DNA of 64,000 nucleotides from Portibacter marinus (GTDB lineage: Bacteria > Bacteroidota > Bacteroidia > Chitinophagales > Saprospiraceae): positions 1-64,000 of the forward strand of contig NZ_JAJNKB010000004.1 in assembly GCF_021533195.1 (NCBI RefSeq), read 5' to 3'. Shown here piece by piece: positions 44,604 through 54,702 of the stretch (position 1 is the stretch's first letter; each line of letters starts with the position of its first letter). The notes below the pieces were generated by a model, which worked only from the letters and a program-made list of their open reading frames with translations, was not told where the DNA came from and made no database searches. Both the position numbers and the translations under genes were made by a program.

Positions 44604-45905
44604 ATGAAAATTATGAAAAAATATTTCTTTCCATCATTTATGCTCAGTATCCTTTTGGGATTCGGTGTCATAAATGTGAACGCACAGTTCGACGACCTCT
44701 ACTACGATCCAGAAGTAGATGAGCCGTTGTACAATACCGTAGCGACTTCGTCTAATTACGACTCATACGACTATGATGATGAATATTATGATTACGAAGA
44801 TGATTCAAGGTACTATGACGAGTACGACTATTACTATACTTCCAGAATAAGAAGATTTAGAAGACCAGGAATAAGCATGGGTTTTTACAATCCTTTTTTT
44901 ACGGACATAGCATTCTATGACCCTTTCTTTGATGCTTATTACATAGATCCTTACGATAGATTTTATACCAGCTACTACGGTGGTTTTGGATATGCTAGAT
45001 TTAACAGATGGGATCGATGGAATAGATATAACAGATGGGGATACGGCATGGGGAATCCATATGGGTTTGGAAATAGCTTTGTTTATGTAAACAACTTCTA
45101 CGGAGCAGGTTACTATAATCCATATGCTAACAATTGGTGTTATAGCAACGGTTTTTATGGCAACAATTTCTTCGCCAATAATAATTTTTATAATAGAAGA
45201 AATAACAATGCTGGTTGGGTAAGCAATACTTCTAATAACAATGGGTCTTACTATGGCTCAAGATATGGTGGTTCTACATCTTCAAGTACTAGAGGAATTG
45301 TACGTAATCCGGGCAAGGAAAGAGTAGAAAGAGGTAATGTGAGGACCCTTGATAGTGATAGAGCAGTCAGCCGTAGTGATAGAACTGGAACGACCAGATC
45401 TACTGCGCCAAGAACAACAAATAGAGAAACCGTAGATCGACGCTTAGATAGACCTGCTACAAGAACGCAGACTCCTAGAGTCGGTGCACCTAGAACAGAG
45501 TCTACAAGAACCATTAGAACCGAGAGAAGTAGAACAAATCGCGTAGGTACTCCAAGGACTGAAGCTCCAAGAACAAATAGAGTGAGTCCTCCGAGAACAA
45601 ATACCAGGTCCTCTGACTCTCGAATGGACAGAGGCTCCAGAAACACTACTCCTCGAACCAGTACTCGAAGTACCAGTCCAAGACGATCTACTACGACCAG
45701 AAGTTCTGGTAATTCAGGTAGGTCTTCTATGAGCCGAGGCTCTTCTAGCAGTAGAGGTTCATCTATCAATAGAAGTTCTGGTTCATCGAGCAGATCTTCC
45801 ATGAGTAGAAGCTCAGGATCATCCAGAAGTTCGTCAGTCAGAAGTTCATCAAGATTATCTTCTTCCCGAAGTTCTGGCCGAGGCGGACGAGGTGGAACTG
45901 AGTAA
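44604..45905 (+). CDS. Secreted low-complexity protein: Tyr/Asp-rich front, Arg/Ser/Thr-rich tail
   Basis: 433 residues with signal peptide (MKKYFFPSFMLSILLGFGVINVNAQ, cited as landmark from residue 4). Residues ~28-80 are almost entirely Asp, Glu and Tyr. Residues ~85-215 are rich in Tyr, Phe, Asn, Gly and Trp. Residues ~230-433 are dominated by Arg, Ser and Thr with PRT/PRTE and RSS repeats, strongly basic. No domain is recognised, and the strong opposite charges suggest self-association. The signal peptide, codon-phase consistency and its own terminator support a real gene. A long open frame on the opposite strand is a by-product of the repeats. Confidence 0.8.
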   Translation: MKIMKKYFFPSFMLSILLGFGVINVNAQFDDLYYDPEVDEPLYNTVATSSNYDSYDYDDEYYDYEDDSRYYDEYDYYYTSRIRRFRRPGISMGFYNPFFTDIAFYDPFFDAYYIDPYDRFYTSYYGGFGYARFNRWDRWNRYNRWGYGMGNPYGFGNSFVYVNNFYGAGYYNPYANNWCYSNGFYGNNFFANNNFYNRRNNNAGWVSNTSNNNGSYYGSRYGGSTSSSTRGIVRNPGKERVERGNVRTLDSDRAVSRSDRTGTTRSTAPRTTNRETVDRRLDRPATRTQTPRVGAPRTESTRTIRTERSRTNRVGTPRTEAPRTNRVSPPRTNTRSSDSRMDRGSRNTTPRTSTRSTSPRRSTTTRSSGNSGRSSMSRGSSSSRGSSINRSSGSSSRSSMSRSSGSSRSSSVRSSSRLSSSRSSGRGGRGGTE

Positions 45906-45928
45906 CAAGAATTTATAAAATATAAGGC

Positions 45929-45962
45929 GGGGGTGAATTGAGCAATTGATTCACCCCTTTTT
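45929..45962 (+). terminator. Rho-independent terminator after the low-complexity gene
   Basis: Perfect 9-bp stem GGGGTGAAT (45930-45938) / ATTCACCCC (45949-45957) with five T residues. It sits 14 bp before the porin gene, so that gene probably depends on read-through or a promoter inside this short gap. Confidence 0.85.
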
Positions 45963-45975
45963 AATACCATAAGAT

Positions 45976-47472
45976 ATGAAAAATAAAATATTGGTAATAG
46001 TAGTGAGCATGTTTGGTATGGCTTTAAACGCGCAGACGCTTTCAGATGTGCTACGGCCATCATTTACCAATCCAACGGGTTCCGCACGATTTTTAGGTGC
46101 TGGTGGATCAATGGGTGCACTTGGGGCAGATTATGCTGTTATTGGCATAAACCCAGCTGGACTGGGAGCTTACTGGACATCAGAATTTGTGATTTCGCCG
46201 TCTATCCTAAGTTCGACCACTAATTCTGTTCTTGGTAATAATACTACCAATGGAAGAAGCGTTGCAAGTCTGAGAATGGACAATTTTGGAATCGTGATCA
46301 ATCGAAAACCCCGCACTGGTTTGCTTAAGTCTTTTAATGTGGCCATAGGGATGAATAGGATTGCTGATTTTAATAATGAATTTACATATTCAGCGATCAC
46401 GAATGGGACCATTGTAGAGCGATTTACTGAGAGAGCCAATGGTAATTCACTAAGTGATTTAGATGATTTCGAAGGTGGACTTGCATTTGATGCAGGAGCA
46501 GTCTATGCACCAGATGAAAGCAACAATTATATCAATGATTTTATAGATTTAAGCGATGGGTCATATCCCTTTGATGTTCCTAAAGGGCAGGATGTAGATC
46601 AAAGTGGCGGTATTAATGAGTTGTTATTTGGAATGGCAGGAAATCTGGGAGATCGATTTTTAATTGGAGCAACTTTAGGTGTCCCCTACCTGAATTACGA
46701 GTCAGTGAAGGTTTATAACGAGAATGACGATGAAAATGAAATCCCTGGATTTAACTCCTTAGAATACAGAGAGTACTTAAATACAACAGGCCTTGGGTTC
46801 AACTTTAAAGCCGGATTGATCGCAAAGCTGAATAAGAATATTTCCATCGGTGGAGCAATACATTCTCCGACGGTCTACACCCTGACTGACAACTATAATT
46901 CACAATTGACCTATAATTTTACGGATCAGGGCAATACGCAGGAGTTGACCAAAACATCACCGAATGGAAGCTTCAGATATCGACTAAATACACCCTGGAA
47001 GGTAATTGGAAGTGCAGCGTTCAAGAAAAAGGTAGGGAAACTGGCCGGCTTTGTAAATGCCGATGTTGAGTGGATTGACTATCGGAATGGTGCATTGGAT
47101 TTAGCCAGATTCAGTACTTCAGTAGATGATCAGTTGGTAGGAGAAGATGTTAATGAACAAGTAGAAAGTCAATTACTTTCAGCCTTGAATTTGAAGATTG
47201 GAGGTGAACTTGCCTATGAAAAATTCAGGGTAAGGACTGGCTACAATATGATCGGATCTCCTTATGCAGCAGATGAAGGGGTGTTTTTTCCAGCATTTTC
47301 ACTAGGCCTAGGATGGAGAGAGGATCGATATTACTTCGATGTAGGATGGAGAACTCAAAGAATCAATGAGGGTTATATACCCTATCAGGTTCTTGATGAT
47401 GACAGACTTCAGGTGGTTGAGAATTCGATTAAGAACAATAAACTTGCTGTAACGCTAGGTTTCCAGTTTTAA
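45976..47472 (+). CDS. OmpP1/FadL-like outer membrane protein
   Basis: 498 residues with signal peptide MKNKILVIVVSMFGMALNAQ. The start of the mature part, PTGSARFLGAGGSMGALGADYAVIGINPAGLG (cited in part), is the Bacteroidota version of the OmpP1/FadL/TodX N-terminus, in which NPAG is strongly conserved. The rest is a long barrel, ending in an aromatic residue as outer-membrane porins do (VTLGFQF). FadL-type proteins pass hydrophobic compounds; the substrate here is unknown. In many Bacteroidota a gene of this family lies near proS, as it does here. Confidence 0.85.
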   Translation: MKNKILVIVVSMFGMALNAQTLSDVLRPSFTNPTGSARFLGAGGSMGALGADYAVIGINPAGLGAYWTSEFVISPSILSSTTNSVLGNNTTNGRSVASLRMDNFGIVINRKPRTGLLKSFNVAIGMNRIADFNNEFTYSAITNGTIVERFTERANGNSLSDLDDFEGGLAFDAGAVYAPDESNNYINDFIDLSDGSYPFDVPKGQDVDQSGGINELLFGMAGNLGDRFLIGATLGVPYLNYESVKVYNENDDENEIPGFNSLEYREYLNTTGLGFNFKAGLIAKLNKNISIGGAIHSPTVYTLTDNYNSQLTYNFTDQGNTQELTKTSPNGSFRYRLNTPWKVIGSAAFKKKVGKLAGFVNADVEWIDYRNGALDLARFSTSVDDQLVGEDVNEQVESQLLSALNLKIGGELAYEKFRVRTGYNMIGSPYAADEGVFFPAFSLGLGWREDRYYFDVGWRTQRINEGYIPYQVLDDDRLQVVENSIKNNKLAVTLGFQF

Positions 47473-47492
47473 GAAATAATTCCATTTGTATG

Positions 47493-47525
47493 ATAAGGTC
47501 AATGTTATTCTGACATTGACCTTAT
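47493..47525. terminator. Bidirectional terminator between convergent genes
   Basis: Perfect 13-bp inverted repeat ATAAGGTCAATGT (47493-47505) / ACATTGACCTTAT (47513-47525) with a 7-nt loop, followed by TTATTTT. It lies exactly between the porin gene and the stop codon of the CAP gene. Confidence 0.85.
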
Positions 47526-47990
47526 TTATTTTCTGCTCAATTTCCTTTTGCCAAAATGTTGAACCCAATATCGTCCACTTTTTGCGATACCCATTTCATC
47601 CACCTTAGGGTCCATGATCATTTTGCAGTGCGAAGGACTCTTCAACCAGTCTTGCATCGCTTCCTGGAAATTACGCTGACCCTCGGCTATGTTTTCACCG
47701 ACCACTAGCCAATTGTAATTGAACTTGTCCACTCTTTTGCCCACATCTTCACCCTTCCTGGAATAATGGGAAAAATATCGATGTTTCGCCATATCGGAAG
47801 CATGTGAAAGTGCTGAGCGCTCTAATTTCTCATTCCACTTCAATTTACTAACGGGTGGCATTCTTTTATTTCCGCACTGGCATCCTTCGATTCTAATTGC
47901 ATTTACTGCATTTAACATCTCCGATTTCTCCAGAGTGGCCTCCGAAGGAAACAACATTGACCACAGCAAATAAATAAGTATTTTAATCAC
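47526..47990 (-). CDS. Secreted CAP (SCP/PR1-like) domain protein
   Basis: 154 residues from a GTG start at 47990, which gives a short signal-like N-terminus (IKILIYLLWSMLFPSEA). CAP motifs: LKWNEKLERSALSHASDMAKH (in part), YFSHYSRKGEDVGKR, the hallmark VVGENIAEGQ and the closing WLKSPSHCKMIMDPK. The two active-cleft His (ALSHASDM; FSHYS) are present. The family includes YkwD-like proteins of uncertain biochemical role in bacteria. Confidence 0.88.
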   Translation of the reverse strand: MIKILIYLLWSMLFPSEATLEKSEMLNAVNAIRIEGCQCGNKRMPPVSKLKWNEKLERSALSHASDMAKHRYFSHYSRKGEDVGKRVDKFNYNWLVVGENIAEGQRNFQEAMQDWLKSPSHCKMIMDPKVDEMGIAKSGRYWVQHFGKRKLSRK

Positions 47991-48032
47991 AATCTCTATT
48001 TTTCACAATTTAAACGATTTGCTCTCTTGAAT

Positions 48033-48440
48033 TCATGTGAAAAATGGATAAAAATAGTTGACAATTATCATAATAATGACGACGAAAAACATCATCAATA
48101 TAACCACTGATACAACATCTCCATTTAACCATCCGCTTTCCAATTTTTTTTCATGCTCAAGAACAGACTTTTCATAATAGATGTCTTCTTTCGTTGCTTC
48201 CCTAAAATCTTGATTGTTTTTATTGTCTTCTTTTTCTTGATCAATGACACTCATCAATTCTACCGCCTTTTCTAAGTCATCAGTTGCCACGTTTAGGAAA
48301 ACGCCGCCATCGCTTAATGGTAAAATCGTAGAAATATTTTCCTGGCTCAAAAAACAATGAATTCCAGCTTCCTGTAATCGTAGAAAGTAAATTTTTGCTT
48401 CAACGTTCGAGTAAAATCTTCGTATGATTTGATAATCCAT
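48033..48440 (-). CDS. DUF2007 domain membrane protein
   Basis: 135 residues. The N-terminal ~65 residues (RRFYSNVEAKIYFLRLQEAGI, in part, through VATDDLEKAVEL) match DUF2007, a small ferredoxin-like domain thought to act in signalling. A charged linker follows and one C-terminal membrane helix (VVSVVILMMFFVVIIMIIV), so it is tail-anchored with the domain in the cytoplasm. It sits 8 bp downstream of the phosphatase gene and is probably co-transcribed. Confidence 0.82.
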   Translation of the reverse strand: MDYQIIRRFYSNVEAKIYFLRLQEAGIHCFLSQENISTILPLSDGGVFLNVATDDLEKAVELMSVIDQEKEDNKNNQDFREATKEDIYYEKSVLEHEKKLESGWLNGDVVSVVILMMFFVVIIMIIVNYFYPFFT

Positions 48441-48448
48441 AGAATATC

Positions 48449-48889
48449 TTATGTTGAATATTGATTTAAAATAGCATCCGTAGCTTTATCTAAGAGCATA
48501 TAAACCTCCTCAAAACGGCCATTATAATATGGATCCGGAACGACCCTGTTTTCACCAGGATACAGGAAATTAAGTATGAGTTGTACTTTTTCCTTTTTAG
48601 ACGGATGATCTGCTAACTTTAAAACATTATTATAATTCTCAGCATCCATGGTGAGTATGAGATCATAATAGCTCAAATCTTTCTTTTCAATTTGTCTGGC
48701 ACGCTGATAGGTGATGTCCAGTCCATGGTCTTTAGCGACCTTGATGGACCTTGGATCAGGAAGTTTTCCAATATGATAGTTAGCGGTTCCCGCAGAATCG
48801 ACTTCCCAGCTCTTCATCTTTTCGGCCAAAATACCATGCGCCAAAGGAGAACGACAAATATTCCCTAAACATACCATCAGAACTTTCAT
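48449..48889 (-). CDS. Low-molecular-weight protein-tyrosine phosphatase
   Basis: 146 residues from ATG 48889. The ATG at 48901 adds four residues, and AGAGGA lies between the two as a possible ribosome site for the inner one. The P-loop CLGNICRS (C-x5-R) lies at the N-terminus, and the general acid Asp is in PDPYYNG. It dephosphorylates phosphotyrosine; in Gram-negatives such enzymes often control polysaccharide export kinases, but none is nearby. Confidence 0.92.
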   Translation of the reverse strand: MKVLMVCLGNICRSPLAHGILAEKMKSWEVDSAGTANYHIGKLPDPRSIKVAKDHGLDITYQRARQIEKKDLSYYDLILTMDAENYNNVLKLADHPSKKEKVQLILNFLYPGENRVVPDPYYNGRFEEVYMLLDKATDAILNQYST

Positions 48890-49017
48890 TGATCCTCGCA
48901 TTTTAATTTAGAACATTAATTCATGATTTTTCGTTTAACTCGGTGATAGATTCTCTTATTTTATAATAATTGTCATATTTGCGGTTTAATTTGGACCCTA
49001 GACAGTGGTAAGTTAAT

Positions 49018-50361
49018 ATGAAAATAGTCATAGCTGGTGCAGGAGATATCGGCTTTCATCTGGCCAAGTTATTATCTTCTGAAAATCAGGATATAACACT
49101 TATAGATACCAATCAGGATGTGCTTAACTCTGCTGATATCTACCTCAATCTGAAAACCATTCGCGGTGACTCCTCTTCCGTACAAATTCTGGAAAGAGTA
49201 GAAGTAGATGATGCGGATCTCTTCATTGCCACTACCACCTCTGAGAAGAATAATTTAATTTCCTGTATTCTGGCTAAGAAGATGGGTGCCAAATCCACCA
49301 TTGCAAGAGTTTCCACAAGTGACTATCTGGATGAATCTCAAAGAGAAACCTTCAAGGAAATAGGAATTGACCGACTAATATCGCCCTATCGGTTGGCCAG
49401 CCAGGAAATTGGAAGATTGCTGGAACAGGCAGAGGTAACCGATATATTTGAATTTGAGGATGGTGCCATTTCATTGGCAGGTATTACGCTGGACAATAAT
49501 TCTTACTATGTCAATCGGACCTTGAAGGAGTTTGTCAGTGACCAGGAAGAAGAAATTCTATTTAACTTTATTGCTATTTTAAGGGGGAATACGACCATTA
49601 TACCCAGAAACCATACCGTGCTACGGAAAAATGACCATATCTATTTCCTGGCTAAATCCCAGCAGCTGAAAGAATTGACACGAGTCTTAGGAAAGCAATT
49701 AAAAAAGATTCAGCGTGTGATGATTATTGGTGGCAATGATCTGGCCTACCAGACCGCTAAAGAACTGGAGAAGAAATATGATATTACCCTTGTAGCTCCG
49801 GAGAAACAAACTTGTAAGAAGCTGGCAGAACGCCTTGATCGGACATTGATCGTGCAGGCGGATCCATCTAATGTCGCCATCCTTAAGGAAGAGGGCCTAG
49901 AGCATTATGATGCCTTCGTAGCATTGACCAAAAATACAGAAACAAATATCATCACCAGTTTAATGGCTGAAGAGGCCGGTGTCTATAAAACCATCGCTCT
50001 GGTCGATAACTTAGATTACACTCATATATCTCAAAATATTGGGGTCGACACCATCATCAATATGAAGATCGTTGCTGCCAATAATATTTTCCGATTTATA
50101 AGAAAGGGACAGGTTGAAGCCATCGCTAGCATTCATGGTATAGATGCTGAAATCATAGAGTTTATTGTTCATCGAAACAGCAAGTTGACCAAGAAAAATC
50201 TTAAGAACTTACATTTTCCTAAAGAAGCGATGATCGGTGCAGTGATTCGAGGAGATGAGACCATTATTCCTTATGGTGAGATGGTGCTGCAGAAAGAGGA
50301 TAAAGTTATTGTTTTTGCCTTACCAGACGCTATTTCAAAAGTAGAATCATTGTTCAGATGA
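49018..50361 (+). CDS. trkA: Trk potassium uptake regulatory NAD-binding subunit
   Basis: 447 residues with two RCK modules: the first Rossmann motif IAGAGDIGFHLAKLL, the second VMIIGGNDLAYQTAKEL near residue 232, each followed by a TrkA-C domain. It gates the TrkH channel in response to nucleotides. The last four bases (ATGA) are also the start of trkH, a classical overlap. It is divergent from the phosphatase gene. Confidence 0.95.
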   Translation: MKIVIAGAGDIGFHLAKLLSSENQDITLIDTNQDVLNSADIYLNLKTIRGDSSSVQILERVEVDDADLFIATTTSEKNNLISCILAKKMGAKSTIARVSTSDYLDESQRETFKEIGIDRLISPYRLASQEIGRLLEQAEVTDIFEFEDGAISLAGITLDNNSYYVNRTLKEFVSDQEEEILFNFIAILRGNTTIIPRNHTVLRKNDHIYFLAKSQQLKELTRVLGKQLKKIQRVMIIGGNDLAYQTAKELEKKYDITLVAPEKQTCKKLAERLDRTLIVQADPSNVAILKEEGLEHYDAFVALTKNTETNIITSLMAEEAGVYKTIALVDNLDYTHISQNIGVDTIINMKIVAANNIFRFIRKGQVEAIASIHGIDAEIIEFIVHRNSKLTKKNLKNLHFPKEAMIGAVIRGDETIIPYGEMVLQKEDKVIVFALPDAISKVESLFR

Positions 50362-51809
50362 TCAATATTCAGCCCATTTCGAATATCATCGGGGTGCTGT
50401 TGATTCTCGTGGGATCATTACAATTACTATGCATTCCATTTGGCATGCTCGACGAATACAGGGATATTAATGCACTGTTGTATTCCGGATTTTTGACCAT
50501 AGGTGTTGGTTTTTTATTTTGGATTTATAAGTTTAAAAGTTCGGCTTCAATCACCAAGAAGGAGGGTTACTTAATCGTAGCCCTGGGCTGGTTTTTTATG
50601 AGCTTTTTCAGTGCCTTGCCTTATAAGTTCAGCAGTTTAGAAATTGGTTATGCAGACTCGATATTCGAATCTATATCAGGGTTAACGACCACTGGAGCCA
50701 CCATTTTCTCGGATATAGAATCCTTGCCAAGGGCTTTGTTGACCTGGAGAAGTCTGTCTCAATGGATTGGAGGAATGGGAATCATTGTTTTGACTGTTGC
50801 TATTTTCCCATTGCTGGGGATCGGTGGTATCGAGCTATTTGTGGCTGAGGCACCTGGTCCTACATCAGATAAAATTCACCCCAGGATTCAGGAAACAGCG
50901 AAACGGCTATGGTTGATTTATGTTGCATTAACAGCCTTTCTGTTTTTGATCCTGTTTGCGCTGGGAATGACTGGTTTCGATGCTATTAACCATGCTTTAA
51001 CCACTATGGCGACCGGAGGCTTTTCAACTAAAAATAACAGTATCGCTTACTTCACCAGTCCTGCCATTCAATATGTCATCCTGTTATTTATGTTTCTGGC
51101 GGGTACGAATTACACTGTAATTTACTTCGGCCTCAGAGGGAAATTTAAGAATGTTTGGGGTAGCGAGGAATTCAGGGTGTATCTTTTCTTCATCCTGGCC
51201 TTAATCCTGTCTGTGGGATTGATCATCCATTTTAATTATGCCATTCCTCTGGAAGAGGCCTTCCGGTCAGCAGCATTCCAGATCGTTTCGATCATCACAA
51301 CCACGGGTTACATTACTGCCGACTATACGCAGTGGGGCGTAGGTATTACCATGTTGATTTTTGTTCTTCTTTTTATTGGTGCCAATGCTGGCTCTACGAG
51401 TGGAGGCATCAAGATCATTAGACATCTGGTACTTTTTAAAAATTCACTGCTCGAATTCAAGAGACTGATTCACCCCAGAGCCATGATAAGAATCAAGATC
51501 AATAAACAATTGGTGGATGGGAAGATCATCACCCATGTACTGGTATTTTTACTCCTCTATTTACTCCTTTTTGTTTTTTCATCCATAACACTATGCGGAT
51601 TAGGCATTGATTTCGAGACTGCATTGGGTGCAAGCGCCACATCATTGGGAAATGTAGGTCCGGCTATAGGAAAAGTGGGACCAGTGGACAATTTCGGTTG
51701 GTTTCCACCATCAGTAAAGTATTTTCTTTCATTCATTATGCTCCTGGGCAGATTGGAGCTGTTTACGATTCTTATTCTTTTTACCCCTTATTTCTGGAAA
51801 AGAGTATAA
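50358..51809 (+). CDS. trkH: Trk-type potassium transporter membrane subunit
   Basis: 483 residues, highly hydrophobic. All four selectivity-filter P-loops are recognisable: LTTTGATIF, MATGGFSTK, TTTGYITAD and TSLGNVGPAIG, each with the key Gly. The intramembrane gate region (GANAGSTSGGIKIIRH) is also present. It forms the K+ channel in the inner membrane with TrkA. Confidence 0.95.
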   Translation: MINIQPISNIIGVLLILVGSLQLLCIPFGMLDEYRDINALLYSGFLTIGVGFLFWIYKFKSSASITKKEGYLIVALGWFFMSFFSALPYKFSSLEIGYADSIFESISGLTTTGATIFSDIESLPRALLTWRSLSQWIGGMGIIVLTVAIFPLLGIGGIELFVAEAPGPTSDKIHPRIQETAKRLWLIYVALTAFLFLILFALGMTGFDAINHALTTMATGGFSTKNNSIAYFTSPAIQYVILLFMFLAGTNYTVIYFGLRGKFKNVWGSEEFRVYLFFILALILSVGLIIHFNYAIPLEEAFRSAAFQIVSIITTTGYITADYTQWGVGITMLIFVLLFIGANAGSTSGGIKIIRHLVLFKNSLLEFKRLIHPRAMIRIKINKQLVDGKIITHVLVFLLLYLLLFVFSSITLCGLGIDFETALGASATSLGNVGPAIGKVGPVDNFGWFPPSVKYFLSFIMLLGRLELFTILILFTPYFWKRV

Positions 51810-51930
51810 TTTTTAATTTTTTCTGAGTCGATAATCGTTAAAATAATACTAACTGGTCGAAAATATCCGCCTATTCATACTGGTATCTTTATTTTTAAGG
51901 CCAATTTTTATTTAACAATTAAATCTGAAA

Positions 51931-54681
51931 ATGAAAGTATTAACTACAATCTTAGCTGTTTTGCTTTTGAGCATTTCAACTAACATATTACATGCTCAGG
52001 AATTGCAACTCCCTGATGGCGTCACTGCAGGGCCATCGGTAGAAGGAATTTCGGAATACAATCTTGAAAATGGACTAAAAGTCCTGTTGTTTCCTGATCA
52101 ATCCAAGCCCACCATTACTGTAAATGTTACTTATATGGTCGGTTCCAGACATGAAGCCTACGGAGAAACCGGAATGGCACACTTACTGGAGCACCTAGTT
52201 TTTAAAGGAACGCCGGATCATCCGGATATCCCTGCCGAATTAACGGAGCATGGTGCCAGGCCTAATGGAACCACATGGTGGGATAGAACTAATTATTTCG
52301 AGACTTTCAATGCTACTGATGAAAACTTGAAATGGGCATTAGACATGGAGTCCGACAGGATGGTGAATTCATTCATCTCAGGAGAAGATCTCGAAAGTGA
52401 AATGACGGTGGTCCGAAATGAATTTGAAGCCGGGGAAAATTCTCCAGCAGGAGTATTGCTTAAAAGGGTATTGGGCGCTGCTTTCCAATGGCATAATTAT
52501 GGTAAATCAACCATAGGTGCAAGAGCTGACATTGAGAATGTACCTATTGAAAGACTGCAGGATTTCTACAGAAAATATTACCAACCTGATAATGCTATTT
52601 TACTAATTGCCGGTAAGTTTGATCCGCAGTCCACTTTAGAATTAGTAGTGGATTACTTTGGAGATATTCCAAAACCAGAGAGGAAAATCTATCCTACCTA
52701 CACCAAGGAACCTACTCAGGATGGTGAGCGAACTGTAGTTTTGAAAAGATCTGGAGATGTGCAAGCTGTATCAGTAGCCTACCACACCCCTCCCGGGCCT
52801 CATTCTGATTATGCCGCCTTGAGCGTCCTGGATGCAATATTGACAGACGAACCATCTGGTCGGCTTTACAAGGCATTAGTGGAAACCAAAAAAGCTCCTT
52901 ATGTATGGAGTTTTGCTCCCGCACTTAAGGAAGGTAGCTTTATCTATATCAATGCAGACGTCAGAAAAGAAAACTCGATTGATTCTGCTCAAAACATCAT
53001 GCTAAAAACATTGGATGAATTAACTACTAAGCCTCCTACAGAAGATGAAATCGAAAGAGCAAAATCGAAAATTTTGAAAAATTGGAACTTGGCTTACAAC
53101 AGTTCAGATAGAGTAGGATTACAAATGAGCGAATGGATAGCACAAGGAGATTGGAGATTGTTCTTTTTGTATAGAGATCGAGTGGAAAATGTATCTGTTG
53201 ACGATGTTGTAAGAGTAGCCCAAAAGTATATTGTACCTTCTAACAGAACGGTAGGAAGATTCATTCCAACTCAAGATCCTGTCAGAGCAGAAATCCCTGA
53301 TGCTCCGCCAGTAGAAGACATCGTGGCAAACTATGAAGGGAAAGGCGAAATTTCTGAAGGTGAAGCGTTTGAGCCTTCCCCTTCTAATATAGACAGTCGG
53401 ACCAAAACCGGAAAATTGAGCTCAGGTGCTGAATACACGCTGCTTTCGAAAGAAAACAGAGGAGATGGGGTTAATGCTGTGATCACACTAAGGTTTGGGA
53501 CGCCTAATTCTCTTAAAGGAAAGAGTACCATCGGTGATCTTACAGCTTCCATGTTAGATAAAGGTACAGAATCCATGTCCAGGCAGGAAATTCAAGATAA
53601 ATTTGATGAACTGAAAGCACGAGTTTTTGTCTATGGAAGCAAAAACCAGGCTAGTGCAAGAATTGAAACGACTAATGAGAATTTATCAGAAGTTTTGGCA
53701 ATAGTTAATGATATTTTCAAAAACCCTTCTTTCACTAAAGAAGAATTTGAAAAACTCAAAGAAGAGCAACTGGCCGGATTAGAGGAACAACTTTCTGAGC
53801 CTCAAGCCATTGCCAACAATGTATTTAGCAGAGCGCTAAATCCTTATCCTGAATCTGATGTGAGATATGTGATGACAATGGAGGAGCAAATAGAAGCCAT
53901 TAAAGCAGCTGAATTGGAAGAAATTGTAGCTTTTCACGATGATTTTTACGGTGCGTCTGAGGCTACCATCTCTATTGTCGGAGATTTCAATGAAGAAGAA
54001 ATAATGGAAGACATCGAAAAATACTTTGGCGACTGGGAAAATGATGAGAAATATGTCAGAATTGGTGACCCTTATAAAGCAAATAAGGTTGCAAGCGAGG
54101 AAATCAATACGCCAGATAAAGCCAATGCGATGTTTTTTGCTGGAATGAATATTCCGGTGGGCGATGACCATGCAGATTATCCAGCCTTATTGATTGGCAA
54201 CTATATTCTAGGAGGAGGGTTTCTCAATTCCAGATTGGCTACCCGTATCAGACAACAAGATGGTTTAAGTTATGGTGTGGGCTCATTCCTTCAGGCTTCT
54301 TCTCAGGACGAATCGGGTTTATTCGGTGCCTATGCCATATCTGCTCCTGAAAATTCAGAAAAAGTCATGGCTGCTTTCAAAGAAGAAGTTCAAAAAGCCA
54401 TCGATGAAGGATTTACAGCTGAAGAATTAGAATCTGCCAGAGGTGGTTGGATTCAAGGACAATCCGTAAGCCGATCACAGGATAGGGAACTTGTTGGCAA
54501 ACTGGCCAATAATTTAAGGACTGATCGTCAGATGAAATGGAGTCAGGAGCTGGAAGATCAGATCATGGCTTTAAGTGTGGAAGAAGTAAACAATGCAATC
54601 GCAAGGCACATTGATGTAGATAAAATGGTGTATGTCAGAGCAGGAGATTTTGAAAAAGTAAAGAAAAACATTAAGCCATAA
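51931..54681 (+). CDS. Secreted/periplasmic M16 (pitrilysin-like) zinc peptidase
   Basis: 916 residues with signal peptide MKVLTTILAVLLLSISTNILHAQ (landmark). The N-terminal half has the inverted zinc motif HLLEH (about residue 85) with a downstream Glu in VRNEFEAGEN. It holds two M16 domains and is followed by a second pair (residues ~480-910) that lacks HxxEH and is the usual inactive half. The length fits single-chain M16B-type enzymes that cut short peptides inside a clam-shell chamber. A terminator follows. Confidence 0.93.
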   Translation: MKVLTTILAVLLLSISTNILHAQELQLPDGVTAGPSVEGISEYNLENGLKVLLFPDQSKPTITVNVTYMVGSRHEAYGETGMAHLLEHLVFKGTPDHPDIPAELTEHGARPNGTTWWDRTNYFETFNATDENLKWALDMESDRMVNSFISGEDLESEMTVVRNEFEAGENSPAGVLLKRVLGAAFQWHNYGKSTIGARADIENVPIERLQDFYRKYYQPDNAILLIAGKFDPQSTLELVVDYFGDIPKPERKIYPTYTKEPTQDGERTVVLKRSGDVQAVSVAYHTPPGPHSDYAALSVLDAILTDEPSGRLYKALVETKKAPYVWSFAPALKEGSFIYINADVRKENSIDSAQNIMLKTLDELTTKPPTEDEIERAKSKILKNWNLAYNSSDRVGLQMSEWIAQGDWRLFFLYRDRVENVSVDDVVRVAQKYIVPSNRTVGRFIPTQDPVRAEIPDAPPVEDIVANYEGKGEISEGEAFEPSPSNIDSRTKTGKLSSGAEYTLLSKENRGDGVNAVITLRFGTPNSLKGKSTIGDLTASMLDKGTESMSRQEIQDKFDELKARVFVYGSKNQASARIETTNENLSEVLAIVNDIFKNPSFTKEEFEKLKEEQLAGLEEQLSEPQAIANNVFSRALNPYPESDVRYVMTMEEQIEAIKAAELEEIVAFHDDFYGASEATISIVGDFNEEEIMEDIEKYFGDWENDEKYVRIGDPYKANKVASEEINTPDKANAMFFAGMNIPVGDDHADYPALLIGNYILGGGFLNSRLATRIRQQDGLSYGVGSFLQASSQDESGLFGAYAISAPENSEKVMAAFKEEVQKAIDEGFTAEELESARGGWIQGQSVSRSQDRELVGKLANNLRTDRQMKWSQELEDQIMALSVEEVNNAIARHIDVDKMVYVRAGDFEKVKKNIKP

Positions 54682-54702
54682 ATTGCGAATCAAAAGAATT
54701 AA

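Noticed and set aside
45251-46063. A 270-codon open frame on the minus strand opposite the low-complexity protein gene
   Set aside because: It is Leu/Glu-rich simply because it is the complement of Arg/Ser/Thr repeats, has no signal or domain, and crosses a terminator and the next gene's start.
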